Position numbers and translations under genes: made by a program. DNA of 64,000 nt, taken from NCBI RefSeq assembly GCF_000237925.1, contig NC_031498.1, positions 21,058,422 to 21,122,421 on the forward strand, written 5' to 3'. The notes under the pieces are model-generated. The model made no database searches. It saw nothing but the letters and a program-made list of their open reading frames with translations, and was not told the origin of the DNA. This document shows, in pieces, positions 1 to 9,097 of the stretch; the stretch's first letter is position 1; every line of letters starts with the position of its first letter. Source of the stretch: Schistosoma mansoni. Its lineage: Eukaryota > Platyhelminthes > Trematoda > Strigeidida > Schistosomatidae.

Positions 1-360
1 TTTTTATGTTAAGCTATAGTTGCTTCATCGTAAGTATTAGAAAAGTTTCATTTTATTAGTTTCCTTGTGTTTCTCCCTCTTTCTCATCATTTTTGTTTCT
101 ATAAACAAACAACTATGTAACTTATTCAAATTGTCACTCTTTTACTGTTGAAATCAAACATTAACTCACGAACAAAAGAAAATAATGACAATTGAAACAG
201 ATGTACTGAATCGAGTCTAAGAGAAAAAAATAACATGCTTGTATTAGAATAGATCAACATTTCCTTCCAAAGTCAAATTCATTCTTCTTTTATTATCCAA
301 TACATAATAGATTATTGTATATTCAAAATGGAAATTTTCTTAAATGTATATTTTTGGAAG
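1..360. other. AT-rich intergenic DNA, nothing recognised
   Basis: No long reading frame, RNA motif or repeat family recognised. The stretch is AT-rich and runs into the SINE-A tail that starts near 380. Confidence 0.5.
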
Positions 361-379
361 TGATTTTCTATATAAACTC

Positions 380-732
380 ATTTGGTATTGTTTGTTTGAA
401 TCTTTCAATTGATGTTTATGATTGTAATTGATTAGTCTCTTAATGGCATATATACATCCTGTACGGATTGCCTTGATATTGCCTTAAGTCACAAGCATTA
501 TAAGTAGAGATGGATGGTAGCTAGTAGTGGAATCCAGAACGCGTGTTTCGTCCCATTTGGGACTCTTCAGCTGGATCTACTTGCATCCGTGACTCGAACC
601 CTGTACCATTCGTTTCAAACACCATTGCGTTATCCACATCAACTCTAGGATACAAGTACATCCAACTTACAAGTCCCAGATTGAACGAAACACGCTTCCT
701 GTATTCCACGACTAACCACCATCCATCTTTGC
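380..732 (-). mobile_element. SINE family A (Sm-alpha-like), fold-back copy
   Basis: The 'ttggtattgtttgtttgaat' end and the 'gcctcgatattgcc'-type body run into a hammerhead block (531-578, minus) and a tRNA-like block with a degenerate B box ('gactcgaaccc'). From about 640 the sequence turns round and a second, degraded hammerhead half lies on the plus strand to about 720. The same tRNA-like plus hammerhead arrangement recurs many times in this window. It matches the known Sm-alpha SINE-like repeats of schistosomes, which encode hammerhead ribozymes. This copy is diverged and looks old. Confidence 0.75.
531..578 (-). ncRNA. Hammerhead ribozyme (type I) in SINE A
   Basis: On the minus strand the core reads CTGAAGA, a GTCCC..GGGAC stem II, GAAA, then a short self-complementary stem III and a TTC cleavage site. 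ATCCAG before the core pairs with CTGGAT after the cleavage site to form stem I. All invariant core bases are present (N7 is A). Activity is inferred, not shown. Confidence 0.65.
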
Positions 733-739
733 TTATTTT

Positions 740-1115
740 CTATGTAGTTTGAAAATAGTGCATAAAATAAAAGAACAACCTACTTGAAATAATCTCAAGT
801 GATGTAAACTACATTAAACCAATAGTTATCAGATTACTAAGTATATAATAAATGAGTCTATTACGAAAAAATGAGATAGTCGATTTAGATCAAGAAGAAA
901 CACATTTGTAGAGTAATGTATATAGTGTTTAAAAAATGGTGAAGTCCTTCAGTGATATATTTTACTCTTAAGCTCTAGAACAACATGGTGTTTGGAGTTA
1001 AAATTAAGTAACATATATTTGCTCATTTTCTGTATACATCATCATCTTTAAAAGTCATTGAATTTGCTTTTATCCCAATGATTATCTCATAAACTGAGTC
1101 TCATCAATTGATCTT
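740..1115. other. AT-rich intergenic DNA, nothing recognised
   Basis: No gene, RNA or repeat identified between the SINE A and SINE B copies. Confidence 0.45.
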
Positions 1116-1117
1116 TC

Positions 1118-1345
1118 TAATTGAAAGCATGAGTCAATTGAAGCTCGACCACCAAGGAAGACCTGGAAGCACTGGACGGCCGTTTCGTCCTATTGTGGGA
1201 CTCTTCAGCAGTGCTCATCCACGACCTCGCCTCGCGAGGTTCGAACCCAGGACCTATCAGTCTCGCTCCAGAGCACTTAACCGATAGACCACTGAGCCGG
1301 CATCCGATGGTGTTAATGTCTCCACAAAATACCCCTTTTGATATT
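1118..1345 (-). mobile_element. SINE family B, near full length
   Basis: Read on the minus strand it has a tRNA-like head: an A-box-like 'ggctcagtggtctatcggtt', then a B box 'gggttcgaacct'. A hammerhead block and the shared 'ccaggt..tccttggtggtc' tail follow. This family is distinct from SINE A in both the tRNA part and the hammerhead part. Copies recur at 17.7, 38.1, 41.1, 46.4, 48.1, 51.6, 53.8 and 58.1 kb. Confidence 0.75.
1169..1214 (-). ncRNA. Hammerhead ribozyme in SINE B, core intact
   Basis: Minus strand: GCACTG, CTGAAGA, a GTCC/GGAC stem II, GAAA, stem III ACGG/CCGT, cleavage site GTC, then CAGTGC. GCACTG and CAGTGC form a perfect six-base stem I. Stem III closes with no loop bases, as in other schistosome hammerheads. 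Confidence 0.75.
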
Positions 1346-2125
1346 GATCTTTTTAACTCCATTTTGAAATAAACCAACAACCTTGATTCTCATAGTGCTA
1401 TATGCCATGACTTTATGAATATTCCCGCTGTTAAGTATAAGTTGCTATCACGAAGAATATTGATTACTTTAAAAAAATCTATTAAATGTTGAACCATTTC
1501 AATCAGGTGGTTAAAATATTGAAATCAAAAATTTCTTTTCAATGTTTCAACTGTAATGCTTGAAATGGACTCGATTTATACGGATATCTTCAAAATGAAG
1601 AATTTGAATTATCTGTCAATAATGAATTTTCAACTTAAACTTTAAGTCCAACGAACATATTGAAAAATGGGTTAATAATTTGACGAGTCTTATAAAACAA
1701 TTTATAGTTGACTGAAATCTATTACATTCTAATAGAAAACACAAAGCTAGAAGTATAGAAGAAAGTTTACTTTGAAGGTTAATGTATATACAAAAAACAA
1801 CAGAATTTATCGGATTATTACTTACTTCAGGTTAAGCAGTCACCGTGAAACCTGAAGAGTTTTTGTTTAGTCTTCAGTGGGATCATCAATTTGCTCTTCT
1901 GAAGAGTGCCACATAAAGGTAAAACAACTATCTAGCTCTTCTTGATTATCAGTGGTTGTCTAGATGAAATCTCTTCATGACGTTAGCCAGATAATTTACT
2001 TAGTTATCTGAGTGATAATTTCTTGAACAAAATCTGTCAATGATATTATCTTAATGCATTTTAAGAAAGTCTATAGTTTATCAACATTTTGATGGCTAGT
2101 GATAATCAATAAGAAAACCTACAAC
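1346..2125. other. Intergenic, no gene seen
   Basis: AT-rich sequence with no coding region or recognised repeat. The paired 'ctcttctgaagag' and 'ctagctcttcttgattatcag' words near 1890-1950 look like an old diverged repeat, but I cannot assign it. Confidence 0.4.
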
Positions 2126-2129
2126 TATC

Positions 2130-2450
2130 TAGAATTTCGTCACTATGGGGATTTGTGGATATTGTAGTAATTTAAAAGTTGAATTCCTGAGTCAATCTAT
2201 GCTAGATCACCATTGAAAATCCTCATACGGATGATTATCATGTGCTCACTAGTGATTAGCTTCAAGATGGATTTCCTGGAGTTCTACTGATAAGCAATGA
2301 CCACTTGAGTTCAATCCGTGTTGGATAGAGACAGTTATCAACCTCAAACAAGGGATGACAAAATAGCCATCCAGTACTTTCAGTTTTTCAATGTTGCTCC
2401 AACTTAGATCGACTTGTGAGTTCAACCATCTAGTATTCATTTAACTTATC
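2130..2450 (+). repeat. Old diverged SINE B 5' portion
   Basis: The words 'gtgctcactagtgattagcttcaag' (split by mutations) and 'ttcctggagttct' match the 5' half of the long SINE B at 38.1 kb. Just upstream, 'gttgaattcctgagtcaat' matches the family's fold-back tail. No hammerhead core survives. Confidence 0.5.
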
Positions 2451-2454
2451 ACTT

Positions 2455-3125
2455 AAGAGTCATCTTTTCCAGAGAAGTTAAGAAACCGAGAAATCTCAGT
2501 TTAACTGATGAGTTTGCCTAAAACTGTCACATCAAATCTGTATGAATATATGCCTGATCAAGGTCAAATAATATGTAACAGTTGTTGTCAGGCGGATACT
2601 ATAAGTCAAGATTTAGCTCCGGGGTACATTTCGTTTCGATTATTATTATTATTATTGAACATGTAACAATCTTTTTAGAATTGAATTATAAGTAGATGAT
2701 AATGAATTGCATCAATTTCAAACGTTTCATTTATATTTTTTTAAAAACTCACACACACACACGTACTAAATATTTTGCAAGAAATTACAAATCGACTATT
2801 CTGAGATTCAATGAAATATACATAGATCATTTAAAATGTATTTCAATAAAGTATACAGAAAATGATTTCGAACCCAGTTACTAAATTGTTCTTTTTTTTT
2901 GTTTACAGTTTGTTTGATTTATTTTTGTTCTTACGTGATTACTTAGATACATTTTCATGTTAAATAATGAATATCAAAAGTTATTTACAAATGATTATTT
3001 ATTAAGTTATACACACTATATCACATTGTACCATTGACAATTGAATAGGTGTGAAAATTAGATACGTCTATATATATATATATAAATTGATGATATTTAT
3101 GGGTTCAGAAAATAATTACTTTATA
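2455..3125. other. AT-rich intergenic DNA with short microsatellites
   Basis: Contains a short TTA run near 2640, an (AC) run near 2750 and a (TA) run near 3071. No gene recognised. Confidence 0.5.
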
Positions 3126-3127
3126 AG

Positions 3128-3545
3128 CAAAGATGGATAGTGACTAGTAGTGGAACCCAGGACGCGCGTTTTGTCCTATTTGGCACTCGTCAGCTGGATG
3201 CACCTGCATATCAAAGTTGATGTTCACTCTGGGACTCGAACCCAGTATCTTTCGCTTGAAACGCCATTGCGTTATCCACTCGGCCACTGAGTTCTGATAG
3301 CTACTTGCTTGTGCAATGGGGTGAAGTTTAAATTCACTTAGTATTGTTTGTCCCAAATAGGACGAAACGCGCGTCAAACTGGATTCCACTGCTAGCCACT
3401 TTCCATCTTTGCTTACCATGCTTGTGAATTTAGGCTATATCGAGGCAATACGCACAGTATGCACATATGCCGATTAGAGACTGACCAGTTGCAGTCCTAA
3501 CACATCGATGGGAAGATTCAAACAAACAATACTAAATGAATTTCT
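3128..3545 (-). mobile_element. SINE A inverted dimer
   Basis: A minus-strand SINE A covers 3128-3348: hammerhead, then tRNA-like head with an A box matching TGGCCGAGTGG and B box GGTTCGAGTCC. It joins head to head with a plus-strand partial copy from 3349 that begins inside hammerhead stem II ('cccaaataggacgaaac') and runs to the 'attcaaacaaacaatac' end. The same junction recurs at 19786-20205. The minus-strand hammerhead has GAAA changed to AAAA, so it is probably inactive. The plus half carries AAA inserted after its GTC cleavage site (3376-3378). Confidence 0.75.
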
Positions 3546-3817
3546 TAATTACTTTACATCTTCATTACCTCTATAAAGTTGATAAAGATATTTGTGAGAC
3601 TTGATAGTAATCTCCTTTTACTTTAAGTATACAGATAATATTTTTCATAGATATTTATGAAGGATTGCCAAGTTTGTTTTACAGTTGATAATTACGTTGA
3701 AGATAACAGCTTATTATCTTTTGTAGTTATTGCTATACAAATTTTAATTTAACACCAATATAACTCATCGTTAAGTAATAATTATCTTTCTAAACGTCTA
3801 GAAACTTACTGACTTAC

Positions 3818-4434
3818 TTACGCCTGTCACCCCTCATGGAGGAGTAAAGGCTGCACACCAGCATTCTCCATCCAATCCTGTCCTAGGCAAAACTTTCCAT
3901 TTCTTTCCAGTTGGTATTCCTCCTCTCCATATCTGCTTCTACTTCCAACGTAATATGTACTTCGACCTTCCTCTTTTCCGTTTCCCTTCACCATTCCAAG
4001 TTAGGGATTGCCTCATGATGCACTTTGATGATTTCCTCAATGTATGTCCTATCCACTTCCAATGTCCTTTTCTAATTTCCTCCTCAGCTGGAACCTGGTT
4101 TGTCCTCTCCCATGAAACGCTGTTGCTGATAGTATCCGGTCATTGAATGTTGAGTATTTTGTGTAGACAACTATTTATAAATACTTGTACATTCTTGATA
4201 ACTGTTGTGGTAGTTCTGCACACTTCAGCTCCGTACAGTAGGACTGTCTTGACGTTCGTATTGAAGATTACGACTTTCAAATTAGTTGACAATTGTTTTG
4301 AGTTCCATATGTTGTTCAGTTGTAGGAATGCTGTCTTTGCTTTGCAAATCCTTGCCTTTACATCTGCATCAGATCCTCCTTGTTCATCAATGATGTTCCC
4401 CATGTTGGTAAACGTTAGTATTATGTTAAAATGA
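3818..4434 (-). pseudogene. RTE-like non-LTR retrotransposon, C-terminal part and 3' end
   Basis: The minus strand encodes the thumb and C-terminal region of a schistosome RTE-like reverse transcriptase: 'IIDEQGGSDADVKAR', 'FNTNVKTVLLYGAEV', then '[12 protein letters not shown]' and a basic '[11 protein letters not shown]' segment. It ends close to a 'taagtaag' 3' tail. Frames are broken by stops. The same 3' end recurs at 29.5, 41.5, 42.7, 50.5 and 52.3 kb. Confidence 0.8.
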
Positions 4435-4970
4435 AAGTACATGATTCTAGACTAGTTTTCCTTTTTACTGATTCAAAGTATAAATTGAAATGTAAAAATT
4501 ACAAGTGAACTAATCTCAACGTTTCAATCGACAGTCTAGCCCGAATTTCTTCAAGGAAATAATCAAAAATCAACAAAATGCAAATTACATTTGTCCCAAA
4601 TTCCACTTATCATTTTGATCATTTCGAATTTGATCTTTTCACAGAAAAAGCTGAGATTAGTTAGTAAGGGATATTGTTGAGATTATATATAAATCTCTAT
4701 TTAAATCGCTGAGATGATTTCAAATATAATTTCTACGTGTAATGTTTTTGATAATCTTGACATCTAATTTACATCAGACTATTGTTTGACAATGTTTCGT
4801 ACAATTTCTTTTTGTTAACATTAGAAATGATATGAGTGAGTTTAGAGTGTAGTCTTATAATTAGATAGCGATTCTATGGATCGATATGTGACCTGTCGAA
4901 AATTGATATCTCTTGAAATCCTTTATATTTTAATTCACATTCATTTATGTTTATTTTGATGTGATATAAT
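4435..4970. other. Sequence separating two RTE fragments
   Basis: AT-rich. Near 4525-4555 the minus strand reads TTGAAGAA then, after a spacer, GAAACGTTG, a motif shared with 14.7 and 63.3 kb. 'gctgagatgatttcaaatataat' near 4706 resembles sequence beside the 14.7-kb copy. It may be an inserted, decayed element. Confidence 0.35.
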
Positions 4971-4974
4971 TTGT

Positions 4975-5170
4975 ATTTAAGATCCTCCTTGTTCATGAAT
5001 GATGCTTTCCAGGTACTTGAATGTTTCCACCTCTTCCAGATTTTCTTCATCATGTGCGACTGGGTTGTAGTTCTCCGTGTCGTATTTGAGAATCTTGCGT
5101 TTTTCTCTGTGCATGTTGAGGCCCTATTGATGCAGAGGCTGGTGCTACATTTTTTGATGTGTATGGAATA
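4975..5170 (-). pseudogene. RTE-like reverse transcriptase fragment
   Basis: The minus strand encodes 'SASIGLNMHREKRKILKYDT' and 'VETFKYLESIIHEQGGS'. This is the segment just upstream of the 3818-4434 fragment in the same protein. The two fragments overlap by the 'IIxEQGGS' block, so they are either flanking halves of one interrupted copy or two copies. Confidence 0.7.
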
Positions 5171-5171
5171 G

Positions 5172-5640
5172 AAGGGTCAGTTCATCTTCGAAGTGCAATC
5201 TTTCCGTTTTATCATGTGCTTCCCCTTAGATTTCGAGGTCTTCATATATATATATATATGATGGATGATAGCGTAGGCTATCGGGAAAACAAATTACCCA
5301 ATGAATTTATCAGGAAAGTAACTCGTGAAATGGTTTTTAGGGAGTATTTTTACATGAACACCGGCTCTATATTGTTCAGATCAACTTGAATTTTAATGTT
5401 TTTAGTCCTTCTCAACTGATACTAGACGAATAATCACTGGAAAAAAAACAAAAGAATATATTAATCTGGTGTTCCATCCTAGTCTAAGATTTCCCATCAA
5501 TGTACTCGCTCAGTCAACTTATTTCGTTTCAGGACCAATAATTCATAATACAATTCAATATTGTTACCTAGTTTGTCAATATTTGTTAAACTTTCAGTGT
5601 TTTGTTTAATTGCTCGAATATATTCTGTTTTTTTTCTTCA
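5172..5640. other. Intergenic or intronic sequence upstream of a terminal exon
   Basis: No gene recognised. Contains a short (TA) run near 5247. A pyrimidine-rich tract at 5625-5639 leads into the predicted splice acceptor at 5643. Confidence 0.4.
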
Positions 5641-5643
5641 AAG

Positions 5644-5808
5644 GTATTCTTAGAATCTGAAACTACTGAGCAAGCAGTATGGATGAATATAGGCCGTCTA
5701 ACAGGAATACGTTCCAGTCACGATGAATTATTAGCAAGAATTGCATTACACCGTGGTGCATTTTATAGTGAAGCAATGGCTAAACGACAATTGTATCCAA
5801 CATCTTGA
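5644..5808 (+). CDS. Terminal exon of an unidentified gene
   Basis: A polypyrimidine tract and 'ttcaaag' give a good splice acceptor (AG at 5642-5643). An open 54-codon exon follows, starting VFLESETTEQAVWMN, containing 'DELLARIALHRGAFYSEAMA' and stopping at TGA. The amino-acid composition is protein-like and not repeat-like, and the DNA is less AT-rich than its flanks. I do not recognise the family. Upstream exons are not evident in this window. It may belong to a plus-strand gene that starts before the window or lies between the RTE fragments. Confidence 0.45.
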   Translation, partial: VFLESETTEQAVWMNIGRLTGIRSSHDELLARIALHRGAFYSEAMAKRQLYPTS

Positions 5809-5989
5809 CGTTTTGAATTTAAAAATTTGAATGTTGTTTAAAGTAGATTCTACATATGTATCATTTCTAAAAGTTTTAAATGTTTGTCATTACTAAATGA
5901 AAAAGAAAGTGTCGAATTTTGTTAAAAGTGTAAGACTGATTGTCACTTCTCTGGTGCCCACTTCGCGAAAGAATATTTCTTCTCTAGGG

Positions 5990-6260
5990 ACCAGTAAATG
6001 TAGATGTGTCAAGTGTAGTCATGTCAGCCTGAGAACATGAACGCAAAGCTCGAGGAACAACTGCTCGATGTCAACCATATACAACCTGTTTGCAAGGAGT
6101 TCTTGATGTGTTAGCTCCGTACTTACAAGGCCTTACCTTGGGCGCTGGAAATCCGTGGAATAAGGTGATGTATGCTGCTTTTAGAGACGACTGTTTCTAA
6201 CCCTCTCTTGCCATTGTCGTAAGCCAACATTGATTCAAACCTCGGCCTTGGATACTCAGG
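5990..6260. repeat. Probable dispersed repeat of unknown class
   Basis: A more GC-balanced block ('cgcaaagctcgaggaacaac', 'caacctgtttgcaaggag', 'ggcgctggaaatccgtgg') embedded in AT-rich DNA with no open frame. Composition and texture suggest a transposon-derived repeat. There is no second copy in this window to prove it. Confidence 0.35.
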
Positions 6261-7600
6261 TTGTTGTGAATGACTGACTAGTTCAACAAGTTAAGGTCAC
6301 CATAGAAACATTTTTGCCTGGATCACTCTAGTATTATGCATACATTAGTATGAGTTATGCACATATATATAGTCTTTGGCATAAATAATCCTGTGTATTC
6401 TAGTTTTCTTAATCTTACATGTCTTGTTGGATCAAGAGTCACAAAATGTGTGAATTTGTAACAGAGTCAAATTGAAGATTTCAATGGGTTGAAAGTTGAG
6501 AAGATAAACATGTACTTGGTAATTTAGTTGAACAATGTTCAACCGAGGTCTATAATTAGTATCAGAAATCCCTAACTTACAAATTTGAAACAGTTAGTAA
6601 GTTTGATTGGAATAGAAAATAGATTCTCTGAAATCATTTCTAATTTTCTACTACTTGAAAAAAAGAAACATTATCATGAATAATAATTCTGATATCTCAA
6701 TCTGGTTAACCTCGCTAAGGTTAATGTAAATGAATTATTGATGTACAGGAATACACTAATTAGATTATTTGACGGCAACATGTTTCATTTTTATGTTTAC
6801 CGATTGGGGTTCGATTCATGGGTTAACAACTCTTGACCTTGATTAATCTGAATTGTCCGAGGAACCTGGCCAGACTGATTCTAGTCCTCATCCGTACAAC
6901 ATAAAATGAGTTTGATTTGGATAAATGTTAATCTATTACAAGACTTATTTTTTATAAACGTTTGATAATTTAATAGAATTCCACTACATTGCCACAGTAC
7001 TCATTTTCCAAATGACTACCTTTAAACTTTAGCAGAAGATTAAAAAATAGGTCCCCGTTATCATACAGTTAATGTTATCCTATATTATTAAGTTATTCAA
7101 CAATCGCAGTAATGGAAACGGGGATTTCATGGAAGATGTTGGTAGAATCTATGGTACACCCGATTTCTTAGATACCCATAGAGTTATACAAACAATTAGT
7201 GTTAACATGGAAAGAGTACATGTCTTCCATCAACTGCTCAAGAAGACCTGTTATTGTCTTTTACAGGATAACCAAATTGACTGTATGGTATCCTCTGATT
7301 TGATCTTCTGCTAACCAACAACGCATCATCTTTTTTTGAAATCAAAGGAAAGAAAAATTGATTTTCCACAAACGGTTGTTTTTTCTCTGATTTTCGCTTT
7401 AACTCTTAAAGGTTAACTAAAATGTGTAGCTAAAAACAAAATCCAGGTGCTCAACTAAAGAAACACATATTGCGATAAAGCCTAATCAATTGAAATCCTT
7501 ATTATTAACAACATGATAAGCTCAGGAAACATTAAGGAGCATTTTATCCAATCACTGTTTGATTAGAAGTTTTGCCAGAAACATCACAAAAGGGGAAAGT
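6261..7600. other. Intergenic, no supported gene
   Basis: AT-rich. An 80-codon frame at 7072-7314 has no recognisable domain. The words 'ccccgtt' (7052) and 'aacgggg' (7118) form a small inverted pair. 7600-7830 shares 'gccttttctctcgtgttcaa' with 62.5 kb and is listed separately. Confidence 0.4.
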
Positions 7601-7835
7601 CATATGCCAAGTTTCTGATGGGCTGATTACTACATTGTTACTATGTTTAGTAGTATTCTACAATTTTCAGTAAAACCCAAGGACTTTTAAAATACTATAA
7701 AAACTCTATATTTTCTGTACATAAATGAACCTTTGGAGTAAAGTGCTTCCCGCATATTTTGTGCCTTTTCTCTCGTGTTCAAGTCGCTGTGTAGTTCTAG
7801 CTTGGGGGTTACGAAACTAGTTTAGGATCCGAGTA
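7600..7835. repeat. Dispersed repeat shared with 62.3-62.6 kb
   Basis: Ends in 'gccttttctctcgtgttcaa' plus 'gtcgctgtgtagttctagc'. The 62510-62560 segment has a close match in the same order. Two diverged copies in one window mark a dispersed repeat. It may be the end of a retrotransposon, but I see no coding part. Confidence 0.4.
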
Positions 7836-7867
7836 TAGCGTTCAACCAGTAAGACGTATCAGGAACA

Positions 7868-8230
7868 TTCAAACAAACAATACTAAGTGAATTTAAACTT
7901 CACCCCATTGTACAAGCAAGTGGCTATCAGGACTCAGCGGCCGAGTGGATAACACGATGGCGTTTGAAGCGTAATGTACTGACTTCGAGTCCCAGAGTGA
8001 ACATCAACTCTGAAGTGTAGGAACATCCGGATGACGAGTCCCAAAAAGGACGAAACGCGCGTCAAACTGGATTCCACTGCTAGCCACTTTCCATCTTTGC
8101 TTACCATGCTTGTGAATTTAGGCTATATCGAGGCAATACACACAGTATGCACATATGCCGATTAGAGACTGACCAGTTGCAGTCCTAAAACATCGATGGG
8201 AAGATTCAAACAAACAATACTAAGTTAATT
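7868..8230 (+). mobile_element. SINE A, plus strand, with tail
   Basis: Starts 'attcaaacaaacaatactaa'. It has the tRNA-like head with A box 'cggccgagtgg' and a B-box-like 'cttcgagtccc', then the hammerhead block 8030-8080 and the long tail, ending again in 'attcaaacaaacaatac'. The hammerhead core has C3 changed to A (ATGACGA), and AAA is inserted after GTC at 8064-8066, so self-cleavage is doubtful. Confidence 0.75.
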
Positions 8231-8426
8231 TAAGATTATTTACTGATTTCTGACGAAAATGGAAGTCGTAAGATATCGAAAGGAAGGTGATAAATTATGT
8301 GCTCTAAATAAGATATTAACAAGTATGCATATTTATGATATTTTACAAAGGCCAAAATGAGGCATGTATTAATTAATTTGACTATGTTGTATGCTAAAAA
8401 TGGCGAACGTTTGCAAGTTACCGTAG

Positions 8427-8752
8427 ATGGGCTCTTCCATGTGTGTATACCAATTCAACTGCTCCTGTGGAGCTAGTTACATAGATCGTACTCAGAGGGC
8501 TTTATCCTTGTGTATTCGTGAACATGTTATAGCATGGTTGGGAAAAGGAGTCACCAAATCCATTAACAGCACCATCCTTTCTCACTTCGAGATAGTGAAC
8601 ATCATATCAAAATAGAGGAAACTTTCTCTGTTTTATATGAAGTTCCGAAAAATCTACCTCAAAGAGCTAGATTACGATTACTCTACATAGCAGAGGCCAT
8701 CTGGATCAACTCCAGAAAAACAAACTTATTTATCCACAAAAGGTTTATCTAG
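8427..8752 (+). pseudogene. Penelope-like element (type gamma), GIY-YIG tail fragment
   Basis: Encodes the C-terminal GIY-YIG endonuclease region: 'CVYQFNCSCGASYIDRTQRA', then after a frameshift near 8612 'LRLLYIAEAIWINSRKTNLF' and a stop at 8750. The canonical YIGR is here YIDR. PLE proteins consist of a reverse transcriptase followed by this endonuclease. Only the endonuclease end is present, and the gap follows 14 bases later. The tail resembles the copy at 49.7-50.3 kb. Confidence 0.75.
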
Positions 8753-8766
8753 CCTCTATGTTTACC

Positions 8767-8966
8767 NNNNNNNNNNNNNNNNNNNNNNNNNNNNNNNNNN
8801 NNNNNNNNNNNNNNNNNNNNNNNNNNNNNNNNNNNNNNNNNNNNNNNNNNNNNNNNNNNNNNNNNNNNNNNNNNNNNNNNNNNNNNNNNNNNNNNNNNNN
8901 NNNNNNNNNNNNNNNNNNNNNNNNNNNNNNNNNNNNNNNNNNNNNNNNNNNNNNNNNNNNNNNNNN
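8767..8966. other. Assembly gap, 200 N
   Basis: Exactly 200 N, the same length as the four other gaps, so it is a placeholder of unknown size. It hides the 5' end of the MULE that follows. Confidence 0.95.
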
Positions 8967-9052
8967 TTTTCCAATTTTTTTCAATCCGTTTCGTCCAATG
9001 AAATTCCTAGTTGTAAATGTGTTATAATTGGTTATGTAATTCTTGAAATTCG

Positions 9053-9059
9053 TATAAAA
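9053..9059 (+). promoter_or_regulatory. TATA box of the MULE gene
   Basis: TATAAAA lies 39 bases before the predicted ATG at 9098. It is the only good TATA motif in the visible leader. Confidence 0.45.
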
Positions 9060-9097
9060 GCTCTGTACTTATCGATATAGATAATTTTCTTCACAAT

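Noticed and set aside
3230-3300. tRNA-like A and B boxes as real tRNA genes
   Set aside because: They are embedded in SINE units with a hammerhead and repeated tail, and the anticodon arms do not fold into a proper tRNA.
8745-9027. Long open frames over runs of N (also at 13.0, 23.6, 32.9 and 39.0 kb)
   Set aside because: They are artefacts of translating unknown bases in assembly gaps.
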